Source of the DNA: Opitutia bacterium UBA7350 | GTDB lineage: Bacteria; Verrucomicrobiota; Verrucomicrobiia; Opitutales; Coraliomargaritaceae | NCBI GenBank assembly: GCA_949524905.1 | Contig: CATINC010000004.1 | Coordinates: 177,840-241,839, forward strand | Reading direction: 5' to 3' | Length of the DNA stretch: 64,000 nt | Shown here: positions 17,362 through 26,993 of the stretch, piece after piece | Layout of the letters: every line of letters begins with the position of its first letter | Numbering within the stretch: position 1 is the stretch's first letter | Notes under the pieces: model-generated | What the model saw: the letters and a program-made list of their open reading frames with translations, nothing else | What the model was told of the DNA's origin: nothing | Database searches by the model: none | Position numbers and translations under genes: made by a program

Positions 17362-17727
17362 CTATTTGGCGTCAACGAGACGTTTCTCTTTTACTTGATT
17401 AGCAGCCTTACCGATACGATCGCGTAGGTAGTACATCCGTGCACGCATAGTCACAGATTCGCGGTCGATCTCAACCTTTTCGATGGAAGGACTGTGAACG
17501 GGAAAAACTTTCTCTACACCGACGCCAGAAGCAATACGACGCACCGTGAAAGTCTCGCCTACCCCGGCACCCTTGCGACATATAATGATACCAGCAAAAA
17601 CCTGAATACGGGTCTTACTGCCTTCTTTCACCTTGAGATGTACCTTTACACCGTCGCCTACTTTGAAATTCGCACGGTCGTCTTTTAATTGATCTTTTGT
17701 AATGTCTTCGAGAATTGCTTGGCTCAT
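17362..17727 (-). CDS. rplS: 50S ribosomal protein L19
   Basis: Protein of 121 residues with the L19 pattern FKVGDGVKVHLKVKEGSKTRIQ (split: FKVGDGVKVHLKV and GSKTRIQVFAGIIICRKG), VRRIASGVGVEKVFPVHSP and YYLRDRIGKAA. It sits at the 30S-50S interface. Its ATG (17727-17725) overlaps the TGA of trmD (17726-17724). It is the last gene of the rpsP-trmD-rplS set. Confidence 0.97.
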   Translation of the reverse strand: MSQAILEDITKDQLKDDRANFKVGDGVKVHLKVKEGSKTRIQVFAGIIICRKGAGVGETFTVRRIASGVGVEKVFPVHSPSIEKVEIDRESVTMRARMYYLRDRIGKAANQVKEKRLVDAK

Positions 17728-18413
17728 ATTATTTCGTCCTTTTCTAGTAGATCCGGTCGCATTGACCGTGTTTTTAAAATTTGTTGTTCACGACGCCATT
17801 TAGCAATGGCAGCATGATCTCCAGAGAGAAGAACCTCTGGCACTTGCATCCCCCGGTACTCCGGTGGACGCGTATACTGAGGAAAGCCGAGAAAGTTGTC
17901 CATGAAGGATTCCTCCGTCAAGGATTTTTCATCTCCTAAAAATCCAGGCACAAATCGACTGACACTATCAATCAATACCGCAGCGGCTAAAGTACCATTG
18001 GTTAAAACGTAATCCCCAACACTGATTTCTCGGTCCACAACGGCATCACGCACACGCTGATCCACTCCTTCGTAGTGACCACTCAATAAAATTAAATGCT
18101 TCTCCGCGGCCAATGTCCTAGAAATTTGGCTGGTCAAAGGCTCCCCATCTGGAGCCAGATAGATCACCTTACTTTCAGGACGTCGCAATGCCGTCACTCC
18201 CTCAAAGATCGGCTCAGGTTTCATTACCATGCCTGCACCTCCACCATATGGCATCTCATCCGTTTTGCGATGCTTATCGGTCGCCCATCGACGCAGGCAG
18301 TGCGCTTGCGCTCGTATCAAGCCCGCAGCTTGCGCTCGACCCAGCATGCTGGATTCTAAAAAACCCTCCGCCATTTCTGGGAAGAGGGTTAAAATATCAA
18401 ACTCAATTTTCAT
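17724..18413 (-). CDS. trmD: tRNA (guanine-N1)-methyltransferase
   Basis: SPOUT methyltransferase that makes m1G37 in tRNA, preventing +1 frameshifts. It has 229 residues with the family motifs DILTLFPEM, DEMPYGGGAGMVMKPEPI, the knot segments LLSGHYEGVDQRV and ISVGDYVLTNGTLAA, and the C-terminal PPEYRGMQVPEVLLSGDHA. It starts 36 bases after rpsP and ends overlapping rplS. The rimM gene that normally sits between rpsP and trmD is missing here. Confidence 0.97.
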   Translation of the reverse strand: MKIEFDILTLFPEMAEGFLESSMLGRAQAAGLIRAQAHCLRRWATDKHRKTDEMPYGGGAGMVMKPEPIFEGVTALRRPESKVIYLAPDGEPLTSQISRTLAAEKHLILLSGHYEGVDQRVRDAVVDREISVGDYVLTNGTLAAAVLIDSVSRFVPGFLGDEKSLTEESFMDNFLGFPQYTRPPEYRGMQVPEVLLSGDHAAIAKWRREQQILKTRSMRPDLLEKDEII

Positions 18414-18449
18414 GACATACGGGCTGTGCCCTCAATCATGAAGAAGATC

Positions 18450-19100
18450 CTAAACGTCTTCTTCTTTAGTTTCTGCTTCGGCAACTTTAGCCGCAGGAGC
18501 TTCTTTATTAGCATGCGATCCATCGCATTTGCCATCAGAATCTTCAGTTTTACCACAAGCGCAATCTGGACCCGCAGACGGAGCCTCAGTAGAAACTTCA
18601 TGTGTTTCTCCAGCTTCAGGAGCAGCAGCCTCAACGGTTTCTTCAGCAGGTGCCTCATTGGCCCCTTCAACAGCTTCAGGTGCAGCAGCCTCAACGGTTT
18701 CCTCAGCAGGCGCCTCATTGGCTCCTTCAACAGCTTCAGAAGCAGCAGCCTCAACGGTTTCCTCAGCAGGCGTCTCAATCGTTTCCTTAACCAGTTCAGG
18801 CTCAGGAGCAGGCTTTGCTTTTGGCTTTGGTGACTCAACAGGCGGGTCTACATGCCCACGACGAGCACGGCGAATCAAACTAGCAGCCGTGTCACTAGCT
18901 TTAGCTCCGACCGATTTCCAATAGTCAATGCGCTCTAGTTTGAGCAGTAATTGCTCTTCTGGTTTTACAGCCTGTGGTTCGTAGGTGCCCACGACCTCGA
19001 CGAAACGACCATCGCGACGAGCTGCCGCTTCGGTTACAACCATGCGATAAAAAGGATGATGGCTTGCGCCATGACGTTGGAGACGGATTTTAAGTGCCAT
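18450..19100 (-). CDS. rpsP: 30S ribosomal protein S16 with long repeat tail and CDGSH-like motif
   Basis: Residues 1-85 are standard S16 (MALKIRLQRHGASHHPFYRM, VEVVGTYEP, DYWKSVGAKASDTAASLIRR), needed for 30S assembly. The protein then continues to 216 residues, more than twice the usual length. Residues about 90-165 are Ala/Glu/Pro-rich and hold three copies of a 20-residue unit (PAEETVEAAAPEAVEGANEA). Residues 180-196 read CACGKTEDSDGKCDGSH, with Cys180, Cys182, Cys192 and His196 in the order of the CDGSH [2Fe-2S] motif, but the loop before the last Cys is one residue longer than the usual pattern. The end is again acidic. The tail is probably disordered; cluster binding is inference. Confidence 0.95.
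   Translation of the reverse strand: MALKIRLQRHGASHHPFYRMVVTEAAARRDGRFVEVVGTYEPQAVKPEEQLLLKLERIDYWKSVGAKASDTAASLIRRARRGHVDPPVESPKPKAKPAPEPELVKETIETPAEETVEAAASEAVEGANEAPAEETVEAAAPEAVEGANEAPAEETVEAAAPEAGETHEVSTEAPSAGPDCACGKTEDSDGKCDGSHANKEAPAAKVAEAETKEEDV
18611..18775 (-). repeat. 60-bp in-frame tandem repeat inside rpsP
   Basis: Three copies with an exact 60-base period (about 18611-18660 partial, 18661-18720, 18721-18775), differing at only a few positions. Each copy encodes 20 residues of the acidic S16 tail, so copy number could vary without loss of frame. The near identity at DNA level suggests recent duplication. Confidence 0.95.
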
Positions 19101-19389
19101 AAAATAATTCGTAAGCGACAGACGATCGCAGTTCGGGAAAAAGTGAGAAAAAAAAGCTTCCCGCTCACACTGTCAAGCGCGTATGCGCACTAAGTCAGCT
19201 TATAAAGAGGGGTTTCATAAATCCTTCTACATCTTTAATCCTACGATCGTGCAGGTTTTACCACGAATTAAACTCCCAAAACATATTTAAATTTTCCCGA
19301 ACTCGCTCAGGCTAGCAGGGTTTGATCCAGCTTTGATTCATGGCGAGATCTATATACGAAACGGTCCCGATATGAACGTCCTCTCTAAG

Positions 19390-19626
19390 CTATAACTCTA
19401 CCCGCTTCGGGGAATCAGTCCAAGGCAACGGGAAAGCACTCTTTTGCCAATCATGGCGTTCATCTCCGATTTTAGCCAGAGCATCTTCCACACCTTCAAC
19501 TAATACAGCCGAAAATTGATAACGTGTTTCCTTACCTGTTAGGCGAACGACTCGCTTGCCGGAATAAGCGACCAAGGTGCGTGGCGTAGTGTAGTCAATC
19601 TGTCTTATTTTTGTAGATCTTTCCAT
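19390..19626 (-). CDS. Hypothetical small protein
   Basis: Protein of 78 residues starting at ATG 19626; not recognised. It is basic in the first half ([21 protein letters not shown]) and ends [10 protein letters not shown], with beta-like segments and no signal or membrane part. It is divergent from the ferredoxin gene with 42 bases between the two starts. The 289 bases between its stop and rpsP contain no gene that I can see; a lone TTGACA on the minus strand near 19169-19174 lacks a clear -10 partner. Confidence 0.6.
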   Translation of the reverse strand: MERSTKIRQIDYTTPRTLVAYSGKRVVRLTGKETRYQFSAVLVEGVEDALAKIGDERHDWQKSAFPLPWTDSPKRVEL

Positions 19627-19668
19627 TTCTCGGGTTGCAAAATTTCAAGTTGTCACTTGTTTCGTTAC

Positions 19669-19929
19669 ATGGCTAAAATCATTTTCAAACTTTCTAATAT
19701 GGTATTAGAATGGTCCCCCTCAGAAGATAACATCCTAGAGCTAGCAGAAGCAAGCGGCTTAAACCTTTCTTTTGGTTGCCGGATGGGCAACTGCACTTCA
19801 TGTCAACAAAAGATCTTGTCGGGTGAAGTCGCATATGAAAATGGACATACCGGTGAACCCGATGAGGAGCACGCTCTACTGTGCTGCTGCCAACCCAAGG
19901 GAGAAGCAGATGTTGTGATTGAGGCGTAG
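19669..19929 (+). CDS. 2Fe-2S ferredoxin
   Basis: Plant-type [2Fe-2S] ferredoxin domain protein of 86 residues. Cys37, Cys42 and Cys45 ([11 protein letters not shown]) and one of the consecutive Cys72-74 (LLCCCQP) give the CX4CX2C...C cluster ligands. The three adjacent Cys are unusual, and which one binds is not clear. It should act as an electron carrier, but no partner oxidoreductase is adjacent. Such short domains also occur as the C-terminal part of reductases; here the gene stands alone. ATG 19669 was chosen over a start four codons upstream. Confidence 0.9.
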   Translation: MAKIIFKLSNMVLEWSPSEDNILELAEASGLNLSFGCRMGNCTSCQQKILSGEVAYENGHTGEPDEEHALLCCCQPKGEADVVIEA

Positions 19930-19936
19930 GCTCCAT

Positions 19937-20734
19937 TCAGATTCCGTCGCTAATTTCAACTCGCTCAAAGCTACTTGCCAGACCCGTTAAGGGATCGATT
20001 TGTATCAAAGCGCCCGCAATTCGCACATCACCCTTTGCAACCGGGAATCGTCGTTTCATTCCATCGAGAAAACTGGCGGTTACCGGCTCAATTTCGCGCC
20101 CTAGCACGGATGCATACGAGCCACACATTCCAGCATCGCTCAAATAAGCTGTGCCACGAGGCAAAATACGCCCATCGGCGGTTGGCACATGCGTGTGCGT
20201 GCCGATTACGGCAGCCGCACGTCCGTCCAGATGCCAACCAAGTGCGATCTTCTCAGAGGTAGCCTCCATATGAGCTTCGATAAAAACGGCATCGCAATTT
20301 TCCTGCTCTTTGAGTACTTTTAAAAGGTTGTCTGACGTTTTGAAGGGGCAAGCGTCCGCCTTTATTCCCATAAAATTTCGACCTAGCACAGTGGCAACCC
20401 CCAAGCGAAAACCCTCATTTTCAATGACCAAGTAAATACGACCCGGGTTGTTATTAGGTAAATTTGCCGGACGACACACGCACTCAAGGGTATGGATCTC
20501 ATTTTCAAAATTCCTTTGATCCCAAACGTGATCACCTAGAGTAATGGCATCTACGCCCGATGTCAGCAATTCTTCTGAAATTTTTGCCGTTAAGCCTGCC
20601 CCGCCCGCAGCGTTTTCTGCGTTGGCAATCACGCAGTTCACCTCCCATTGCGCACGAAGCTCCGGTAATCGTTGTCGCACAAAGGTGCGACCCGGACGAC
20701 CAACAATATCTCCGAGGAATAAAACCGTCTGCAT
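19937..20734 (-). CDS. ymdB: YmdB-type metallophosphoesterase
   Basis: Protein of 265 residues matching the YmdB/TIGR00282 family: [47 protein letters not shown] and [26 protein letters not shown] (in pieces), supplying the Asp, Asn, Glu and His ligands of a di-iron centre. In Bacillus the homologue is a 2',3'-cAMP phosphodiesterase affecting biofilm and RNA decay; its substrate here is unknown. It often sits beside rny, which is not seen. It converges on the ferredoxin gene, seven bases apart. Confidence 0.9.
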   Translation of the reverse strand: MQTVLFLGDIVGRPGRTFVRQRLPELRAQWEVNCVIANAENAAGGAGLTAKISEELLTSGVDAITLGDHVWDQRNFENEIHTLECVCRPANLPNNNPGRIYLVIENEGFRLGVATVLGRNFMGIKADACPFKTSDNLLKVLKEQENCDAVFIEAHMEATSEKIALGWHLDGRAAAVIGTHTHVPTADGRILPRGTAYLSDAGMCGSYASVLGREIEPVTASFLDGMKRRFPVAKGDVRIAGALIQIDPLTGLASSFERVEISDGI

Positions 20735-20869
20735 AGCACGTATAAGGGATGAATTTAGCTATGCGGGCAAGCCCCTTCCATGCTTGATTTTCCTGCTAAT
20801 TCGTATCTTATCCTAGGTTCTTTTGTTTTTACGGCCCTAATCCGTTTACAGCACAGACCCAAATTCACC

Positions 20870-22657
<1,788 letters not shown>

Positions 22658-22675
22658 GCCTCTTATGATCTCAAC

Positions 22676-22701
22676 AAGTCCCCGCGATTGGGGACTTTTT
22701 T
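22676..22701 (+). terminator. Rho-independent terminator after ilvB
   Basis: AAGTCCCC (22676-22683) pairs perfectly with GGGGACTT (22690-22697) around a six-base loop and runs into six T (22696-22701), 19 bases after the ilvB stop. Confidence 0.93.
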
Positions 22702-22721
22702 GTAGCTGATTCTCAAGATCG

Positions 22722-23342
22722 ATGAACACCCTGGTACTCTTTTTTCTAACGCCTTTGATCACAAGCGCTATCGGTTGGTTCACCAATTGGGTTGCCATTA
22801 AAATGCTCTTTCACCCACGCCGACCGATTCACATCGCTGGCCTAAAATGGCAAGGACTTATCCCCCGCCGACAGCAACAACTCGCAATAGAAGCCGCCGA
22901 AGTAATCGAACGCGAAATCCTTCAGCAACACGCAATTCATAACGAAATTCGAAAAATTGACCTCGGTCCCGACTTAGAAAAAGCAGCTCACGCTTTGGTA
23001 TGGGATCGCATTGGTCCTCAACTTCAAGCCATTCCTCTGCTAGGAGGATTCATTAACGAAGGTATTTTAGCTAAATTTGAAGTCATCGCTACTGCTGAAA
23101 TTAAAAAGGAAGCCGCACCGCTCATGGAAAAAGTTGCCACTCGTTTTGAAGGCTCTGTCGACTTCAAGCAACTCATTGAAACGAATATCGCCGCATTCAA
23201 GCTCCAACGCCTTGAAACCATCGTCAAAGAAGTCGCCCGTCGTGAGTTTCGCACCATCGAACGCCTAGGCGCTCTTCTAGGATTTCTCATTGGACTCATC
23301 CAAGTACTCATCCTTTGCCTCAGCGGCGCGATACAGTTCTAG
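22722..23342 (+). CDS. DUF445 family membrane protein
   Basis: Protein of 206 residues. It starts with a membrane helix and the family segment ITSAIGWFTNWVAIKMLFHPRRP, followed by GLIPRRQQQLA, and ends with a second membrane helix (LGFLIGLIQVLILCLSGAI). This is the short YheB-like layout of DUF445, a family of unknown role. The two helices at the ends suggest a long internal domain on one side of the membrane. Its TAG stop shares the palindrome CTAG (23339-23342) with the stop of the convergent pseudouridine synthase gene. Confidence 0.88.
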   Translation: MNTLVLFFLTPLITSAIGWFTNWVAIKMLFHPRRPIHIAGLKWQGLIPRRQQQLAIEAAEVIEREILQQHAIHNEIRKIDLGPDLEKAAHALVWDRIGPQLQAIPLLGGFINEGILAKFEVIATAEIKKEAAPLMEKVATRFEGSVDFKQLIETNIAAFKLQRLETIVKEVARREFRTIERLGALLGFLIGLIQVLILCLSGAIQF

Positions 23343-24121
23343 CATAAATTTAGACTCAAGTGCATTCGGTCACGGACAAAGTCCTGTAAGTCCTGGGTTA
23401 ACGGAGCTATATAACGCTGCTCCCCTTCAGGGAATTGAAATATATACTCATAGCAATGCAGAGCCTGTCTTGCCAGCGGTAATGCGTTGGCCAGTTGCTC
23501 CGTAAAACCATGCTCAATAAATTCCAGATAAAGATGCTCATCGGGTCCATATAGTTTATCGCCAATAACTCGATGACCGATGTATTCTGCATGGACGCGA
23601 ATCTGGTGTTTGCGCCCAGTATGAGGCTTTACTCGTGTTAGCGTGTAACCACCACCACACGCTACAGGCTCAAACTCAGTTAAGGCATCCTGGCCACCAC
23701 CGTGCAAACGCACTTCGTTTTTAATGTAAACCGGACCCCCGCTTTTACGGCGTCCAATCGCTTTATCGACGATCACCTTCTCCTTGAGTTCACCTTCTAA
23801 AATAGCGTAGTAAGATTTTAACACACGACGATCTTGTATCGCCATTTGATATTGCCGTGCAACCGCTCGGCGTCGTGCAAAAATCACTAAACCACTGGTT
23901 TCCCGATCAAGCCGCGCGACTAGATGTAATTTATCTAACTGCAGATATTCGCGTACGGCTCCAACTAAACTTGACCAAGGCCCATTCTTAGATGGATGGC
24001 AAACGAGCCAACCGGGTTTGTTTACAACAAGTAAATCCTCATCCTCCTGAAGAATCCAACCCAACAAGGCATCAGGATCAATCAAGGGGGCATCGGTATC
24101 CGTAATTTGTGAGTCAGACAT
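23339..24121 (-). CDS. RluA-family rRNA/tRNA pseudouridine synthase
   Basis: Protein of 260 residues with the family catalytic motif ARLDRETSGLVIFAR (Asp72), an early VVNKPGWLVCHPS and the C-terminal PHTGRKHQIRVHAEYIGHRVIGDKLYG in pieces. No S4 domain is present, so the RluA/TruC branch is likelier than RluD; the target uridine is unknown. I chose ATG 24121, which overlaps the end of the SDR gene by eight bases (GATGTCTGA); the frame reaches 24229 inside that gene without family similarity. Confidence 0.92.
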   Translation of the reverse strand: MSDSQITDTDAPLIDPDALLGWILQEDEDLLVVNKPGWLVCHPSKNGPWSSLVGAVREYLQLDKLHLVARLDRETSGLVIFARRRAVARQYQMAIQDRRVLKSYYAILEGELKEKVIVDKAIGRRKSGGPVYIKNEVRLHGGGQDALTEFEPVACGGGYTLTRVKPHTGRKHQIRVHAEYIGHRVIGDKLYGPDEHLYLEFIEHGFTEQLANALPLARQALHCYEYIFQFPEGEQRYIAPLTQDLQDFVRDRMHLSLNLC

Positions 24122-25001
24122 CTGAACCTTTCGATTGCCCATAAAATTGTTCCAGCCGTAGCTTTCGCATAGCCAAGCCAGCAATACGGGCACATTGCTC
24201 TTTCCCAACAAAACGATGCAGCGAGGCAATTAGAAGATTCTTCCAGCCCGTCACCACGAGCGTTTGACCCCGAACTAGAGCTCGAAGCGTTCGTACCGCT
24301 ACTTCTTCTGACGTCATATCCAGCCATTTATTCAAACCACCTTCGCCTGGAGGACTGGCAAAACCTGCTGCTTTAAAAAAATTTGAACGAGTGGGCCCAG
24401 GACAGACCGCTAAAGCGTGTACCCTTGTTTCACGCAATTCTTCATTTAACGCCAAAGACCAGTTTAACACAAAGGCTTTGCTCGCTGCATAAGTTGCCAT
24501 TTGGGGCGTCGGCTGAAATGCTGCAGTGGAAGCAATATTTACGACACTTCCCCCTCGTTCCAGTAACTGCGGCAAAAGACGTGAGGTAAGATCTACCACC
24601 GCTTTCACATTTAAATCGATCATCTTGAGCTGTTTAATGCGGTCTCGTTCCGCAAATGGCCCATAGTCCCCAAAACCGCTATTATTGATCAAGAGGATTT
24701 CACCGGGAGCAGCCTTTATTATTTTTGCCTGCGCCCAATCTGCTGCCCCCTCAAGAGAAACGTTATCCGTAAGATCCACTCCATAATGAGCAGTGGATTC
24801 CTTAGAAAAAAAATCAGGTTTTTTTCGAGAAAGGTTGCACACAGTTATAGTTGGTCTTATTTCTAGTATTGCCTTGATAAGTGCGCCCCCAATTCCCGAA
24901 GAAGCCCCAGTCACCACTACGAGTGAGACCCGACTAAGAAACGCCTCTGTAGATTTAGTTCGTGCAGATGGTTTTGAACTTTTTAAGCGGGTAGCTTTCA
25001 T
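24114..25001 (-). CDS. Short-chain dehydrogenase/reductase
   Basis: SDR of 295 residues: the cofactor motif TGASSGIG (about 31-38), the structural NNSGFGDYG, and the catalytic Ser with YAASK (Tyr-x3-Lys), then CPGPTRSNFF. It is of the classical SDR type; no substrate can be given. About 30 basic residues precede the fold, so an internal start is possible but no ATG is available there. It is upstream of and overlaps the pseudouridine synthase gene, and divergent from the hibernation factor gene by 63 bases. Confidence 0.9.
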   Translation of the reverse strand: MKATRLKSSKPSARTKSTEAFLSRVSLVVVTGASSGIGGALIKAILEIRPTITVCNLSRKKPDFFSKESTAHYGVDLTDNVSLEGAADWAQAKIIKAAPGEILLINNSGFGDYGPFAERDRIKQLKMIDLNVKAVVDLTSRLLPQLLERGGSVVNIASTAAFQPTPQMATYAASKAFVLNWSLALNEELRETRVHALAVCPGPTRSNFFKAAGFASPPGEGGLNKWLDMTSEEVAVRTLRALVRGQTLVVTGWKNLLIASLHRFVGKEQCARIAGLAMRKLRLEQFYGQSKGSDV

Positions 25002-25064
25002 AATTTATATAATGGTTAACATGGTATCCATTTTACAACAACCCTACAACCAAGGACTCAAAAC

Positions 25065-25430
25065 ATGAAAGATCAAGATATCATCATCTCTGGCATTAAT
25101 ATTACTTTAACTGATGCAATGAAACAAATGGTTCAAGAAAAGGCGGCGAAACTCTTTGAACACGATGACCATATTGTGCGGATGCGCGTTGAATTGGAAT
25201 ATGCGCCTCACAATAAATCCCACGAGGGCGAATATCTTGCAAAAGGACAACTCGTGGTGCGCGGAAATGATCATATTGTTAAAGTCGCTAGCGATGACAC
25301 CTACAAGTCCATTGACCTAATGGTACAGAAACTAGATCGGATGCTTCGGCGTCGATCCCGCTTAGAACGCGTAAAACGCAAGCATCCCCATGAAGTCGAA
25401 ATCCCTGCGGATATCCCTAAGGCTGTTTAA
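25065..25430 (+). CDS. hpf: Ribosome hibernation promoting factor (HPF/RaiA family, short form)
   Basis: Protein of 121 residues with the RaiA fold: ISGINITLTDAMKQMVQEKA, HNKSHEGEYLAKGQLVVRG and the DTYKSIDLMVQKLDRMLRRRSR segment. It binds the 30S subunit and blocks translation in slow growth. The long form's C-terminal dimerisation domain is absent. AAGGA nine bases before the ATG is a clear ribosome site. Upstream, TATAAT (25008-25013) could be a -10 element, but I see no good -35 partner. In many bacteria hpf follows rpoN; here they are 23 kb apart. Confidence 0.93.
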   Translation: MKDQDIIISGINITLTDAMKQMVQEKAAKLFEHDDHIVRMRVELEYAPHNKSHEGEYLAKGQLVVRGNDHIVKVASDDTYKSIDLMVQKLDRMLRRRSRLERVKRKHPHEVEIPADIPKAV

Positions 25431-25527
25431 AGCTTATTTTGCTCAAACAAGGCGCTTAGTTTATCAGGCTCGAGCGACTATTCCCAAGCTTGCTTTTTGC
25501 TCCTTAAACTCAATGCTGTGAAATCCC

Positions 25528-25890
25528 ATGTCTCATCAAATCTATCAAATTCTCCACATTCTTGGCATCCTGATGGTCTTCCTCGGATACGGTGCACTAC
25601 TAGGTCGTGCCCTTGCAGGTAGCGACAGCCCGAGTCTAAAAAAATTAGGCTCCATTACCAGTGGTATTGGACTCGTTCTCATCTTAGTGGCCGGCTTTGG
25701 TTTAATTGCAAAGCTTGGCTACGGCTACGGTGAAGCATGGATACTGATAAAATTAGGAGTCTGGGTCGCCTTAGGCGGTTTAATTGTAGCCATTAATCGC
25801 AAGCCATGCTGTGCATCAAAAATCTGGTGGGTCTTACTTGCGCTCGGTGCGATTGCCGCCGCCGCGGTCTACTGGTTCCGTTTTCTGTAA
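25528..25890 (+). CDS. Small integral membrane protein, four helices
   Basis: Protein of 120 residues that is almost all hydrophobic, with about four membrane segments (7-27, 40-62, 70-88, 98-118) and one CC pair in the last loop (RKPCCASK). I do not name a family; in general form it is like SirB or DUF2214 type membrane proteins. ATG 25528 is the natural start. It stands alone 97 bases after hpf, in the same direction. Confidence 0.75.
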   Translation: MSHQIYQILHILGILMVFLGYGALLGRALAGSDSPSLKKLGSITSGIGLVLILVAGFGLIAKLGYGYGEAWILIKLGVWVALGGLIVAINRKPCCASKIWWVLLALGAIAAAAVYWFRFL

Positions 25891-25961
25891 GGCAATTATT
25901 TTCCAAAACTTAGCCTTGATTAAAACAAGCTATGTGCGCATTTTTATCGCTTCGAACGAAT

Positions 25962-26038
<77 letters not shown>

Positions 26039-26046
26039 TTTAAAAA

Positions 26047-26076
26047 AAAGCCTCTCCATCCGGAGGGGCTTTTTAA
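26047..26076 (+). terminator. Terminator behind tRNA-Arg, probably bidirectional
   Basis: AAAGCCTCTCC (26047-26057) pairs with GGAGGGGCTTT (26062-26072) around ATCC. T runs follow on the plus strand and a run of A precedes, so it can also stop minus-strand transcription from the membrane protein gene ending at 26131. Confidence 0.9.
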
Positions 26077-26130
26077 TTTTGGTTTCTCTCGTTCACATAT
26101 GAGAGCCTCATTCCTTCTGGCTGAATTGAC

Positions 26131-26892
26131 CTAGGAGTATTTCGCCAAAGGGCCATCCAAATCAGATTTTTTCAGTTTTGGTGCCTCCGTTTCAGAATCA
26201 AACAGGTCACGATAAATAATGCCAAAAGCGATGATATACCTTGGGAATATCCAGAAATAGATGATACCAAGCGTAAAGACTCCTAATACCATCCACACGC
26301 TTAGCATTATGATAAAGCGAACCAATAAGAAAAATTTACCAGACGTGTGAATTGCATGAATCGAGCACCGAATCGACTCAATAATGCTGAAGTCTTTATC
26401 GACGATCAAAGGAGCCGCAAAGCAGATATAAACACCTAAGCAACCTAATAATAGAACCGTAAAGATGATTATGATGGTAACGGCTGCATTAAATCCAGAA
26501 CCCACGAATGCTAGCGCAAGCAACGTGCAGGCAAATGCACAAACAAACACTGCCATAAAGTAGAGCACCTGGAACCCATATAAAGACCACATTTTATCAT
26601 AATGCCCAAGGATGGACCCAACCTGTATCTCTTCTCCTCGGGAAAGGGCAATACCAAGGCAAACAATCCCCACCATTACAGGATAGACTAGCAATGGTAT
26701 AAGAAATAATTCAAAAAAAATACTGCTAAAAAAAACAACCTCCTGACTCGCCGTCATTTCAATGATCAAGGTGGGCAAAGCTAAGAGGAGATAAATACCA
26801 AAGTAAGTAAGTAAAGCTTTGTTCAAGGGCCAGAGCTGCCCTTCTAGCTTAGTTTTCGCATCGTCAAGGATGGTACGAAGGCAGTTAGTCAT
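26131..26892 (-). CDS. Multi-pass membrane protein of unknown function
   Basis: Protein of 253 residues from ATG 26892 with about six membrane helices. A cytosolic start (ILDDAKTKLEGQLWPLN) is followed by helices at about 25-45, 55-85, 110-140, 145-170, 195-220 and 215-235. The segment AAPLIVDKDFSIIESIRCSI followed by a helix resembles the pattern seen in DUF975-like and GPDase-membrane-domain proteins, where a polar loop sits between the fourth and fifth helices; this is only a resemblance. It stands alone between tRNA-Arg and the SulP gene. Confidence 0.75.
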   Translation of the reverse strand: MTNCLRTILDDAKTKLEGQLWPLNKALLTYFGIYLLLALPTLIIEMTASQEVVFFSSIFFELFLIPLLVYPVMVGIVCLGIALSRGEEIQVGSILGHYDKMWSLYGFQVLYFMAVFVCAFACTLLALAFVGSGFNAAVTIIIIFTVLLLGCLGVYICFAAPLIVDKDFSIIESIRCSIHAIHTSGKFFLLVRFIIMLSVWMVLGVFTLGIIYFWIFPRYIIAFGIIYRDLFDSETEAPKLKKSDLDGPLAKYS

Positions 26893-26993
26893 AGCGGTAT
26901 GATATATATTTATTTTGAATATGCCCCTCAGTAAAAAATGCACAACATAAATTTGCCTACATCAAACGCAACTATGCTAAAGCGTAAGGCAAG

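Noticed and set aside
18410-18838. Second frame in the rpsP tail giving a Leu/Arg repeat protein
   Set aside because: The repeats arise from the 60-base unit in another frame; the S16 frame is continuous and explains the stretch.
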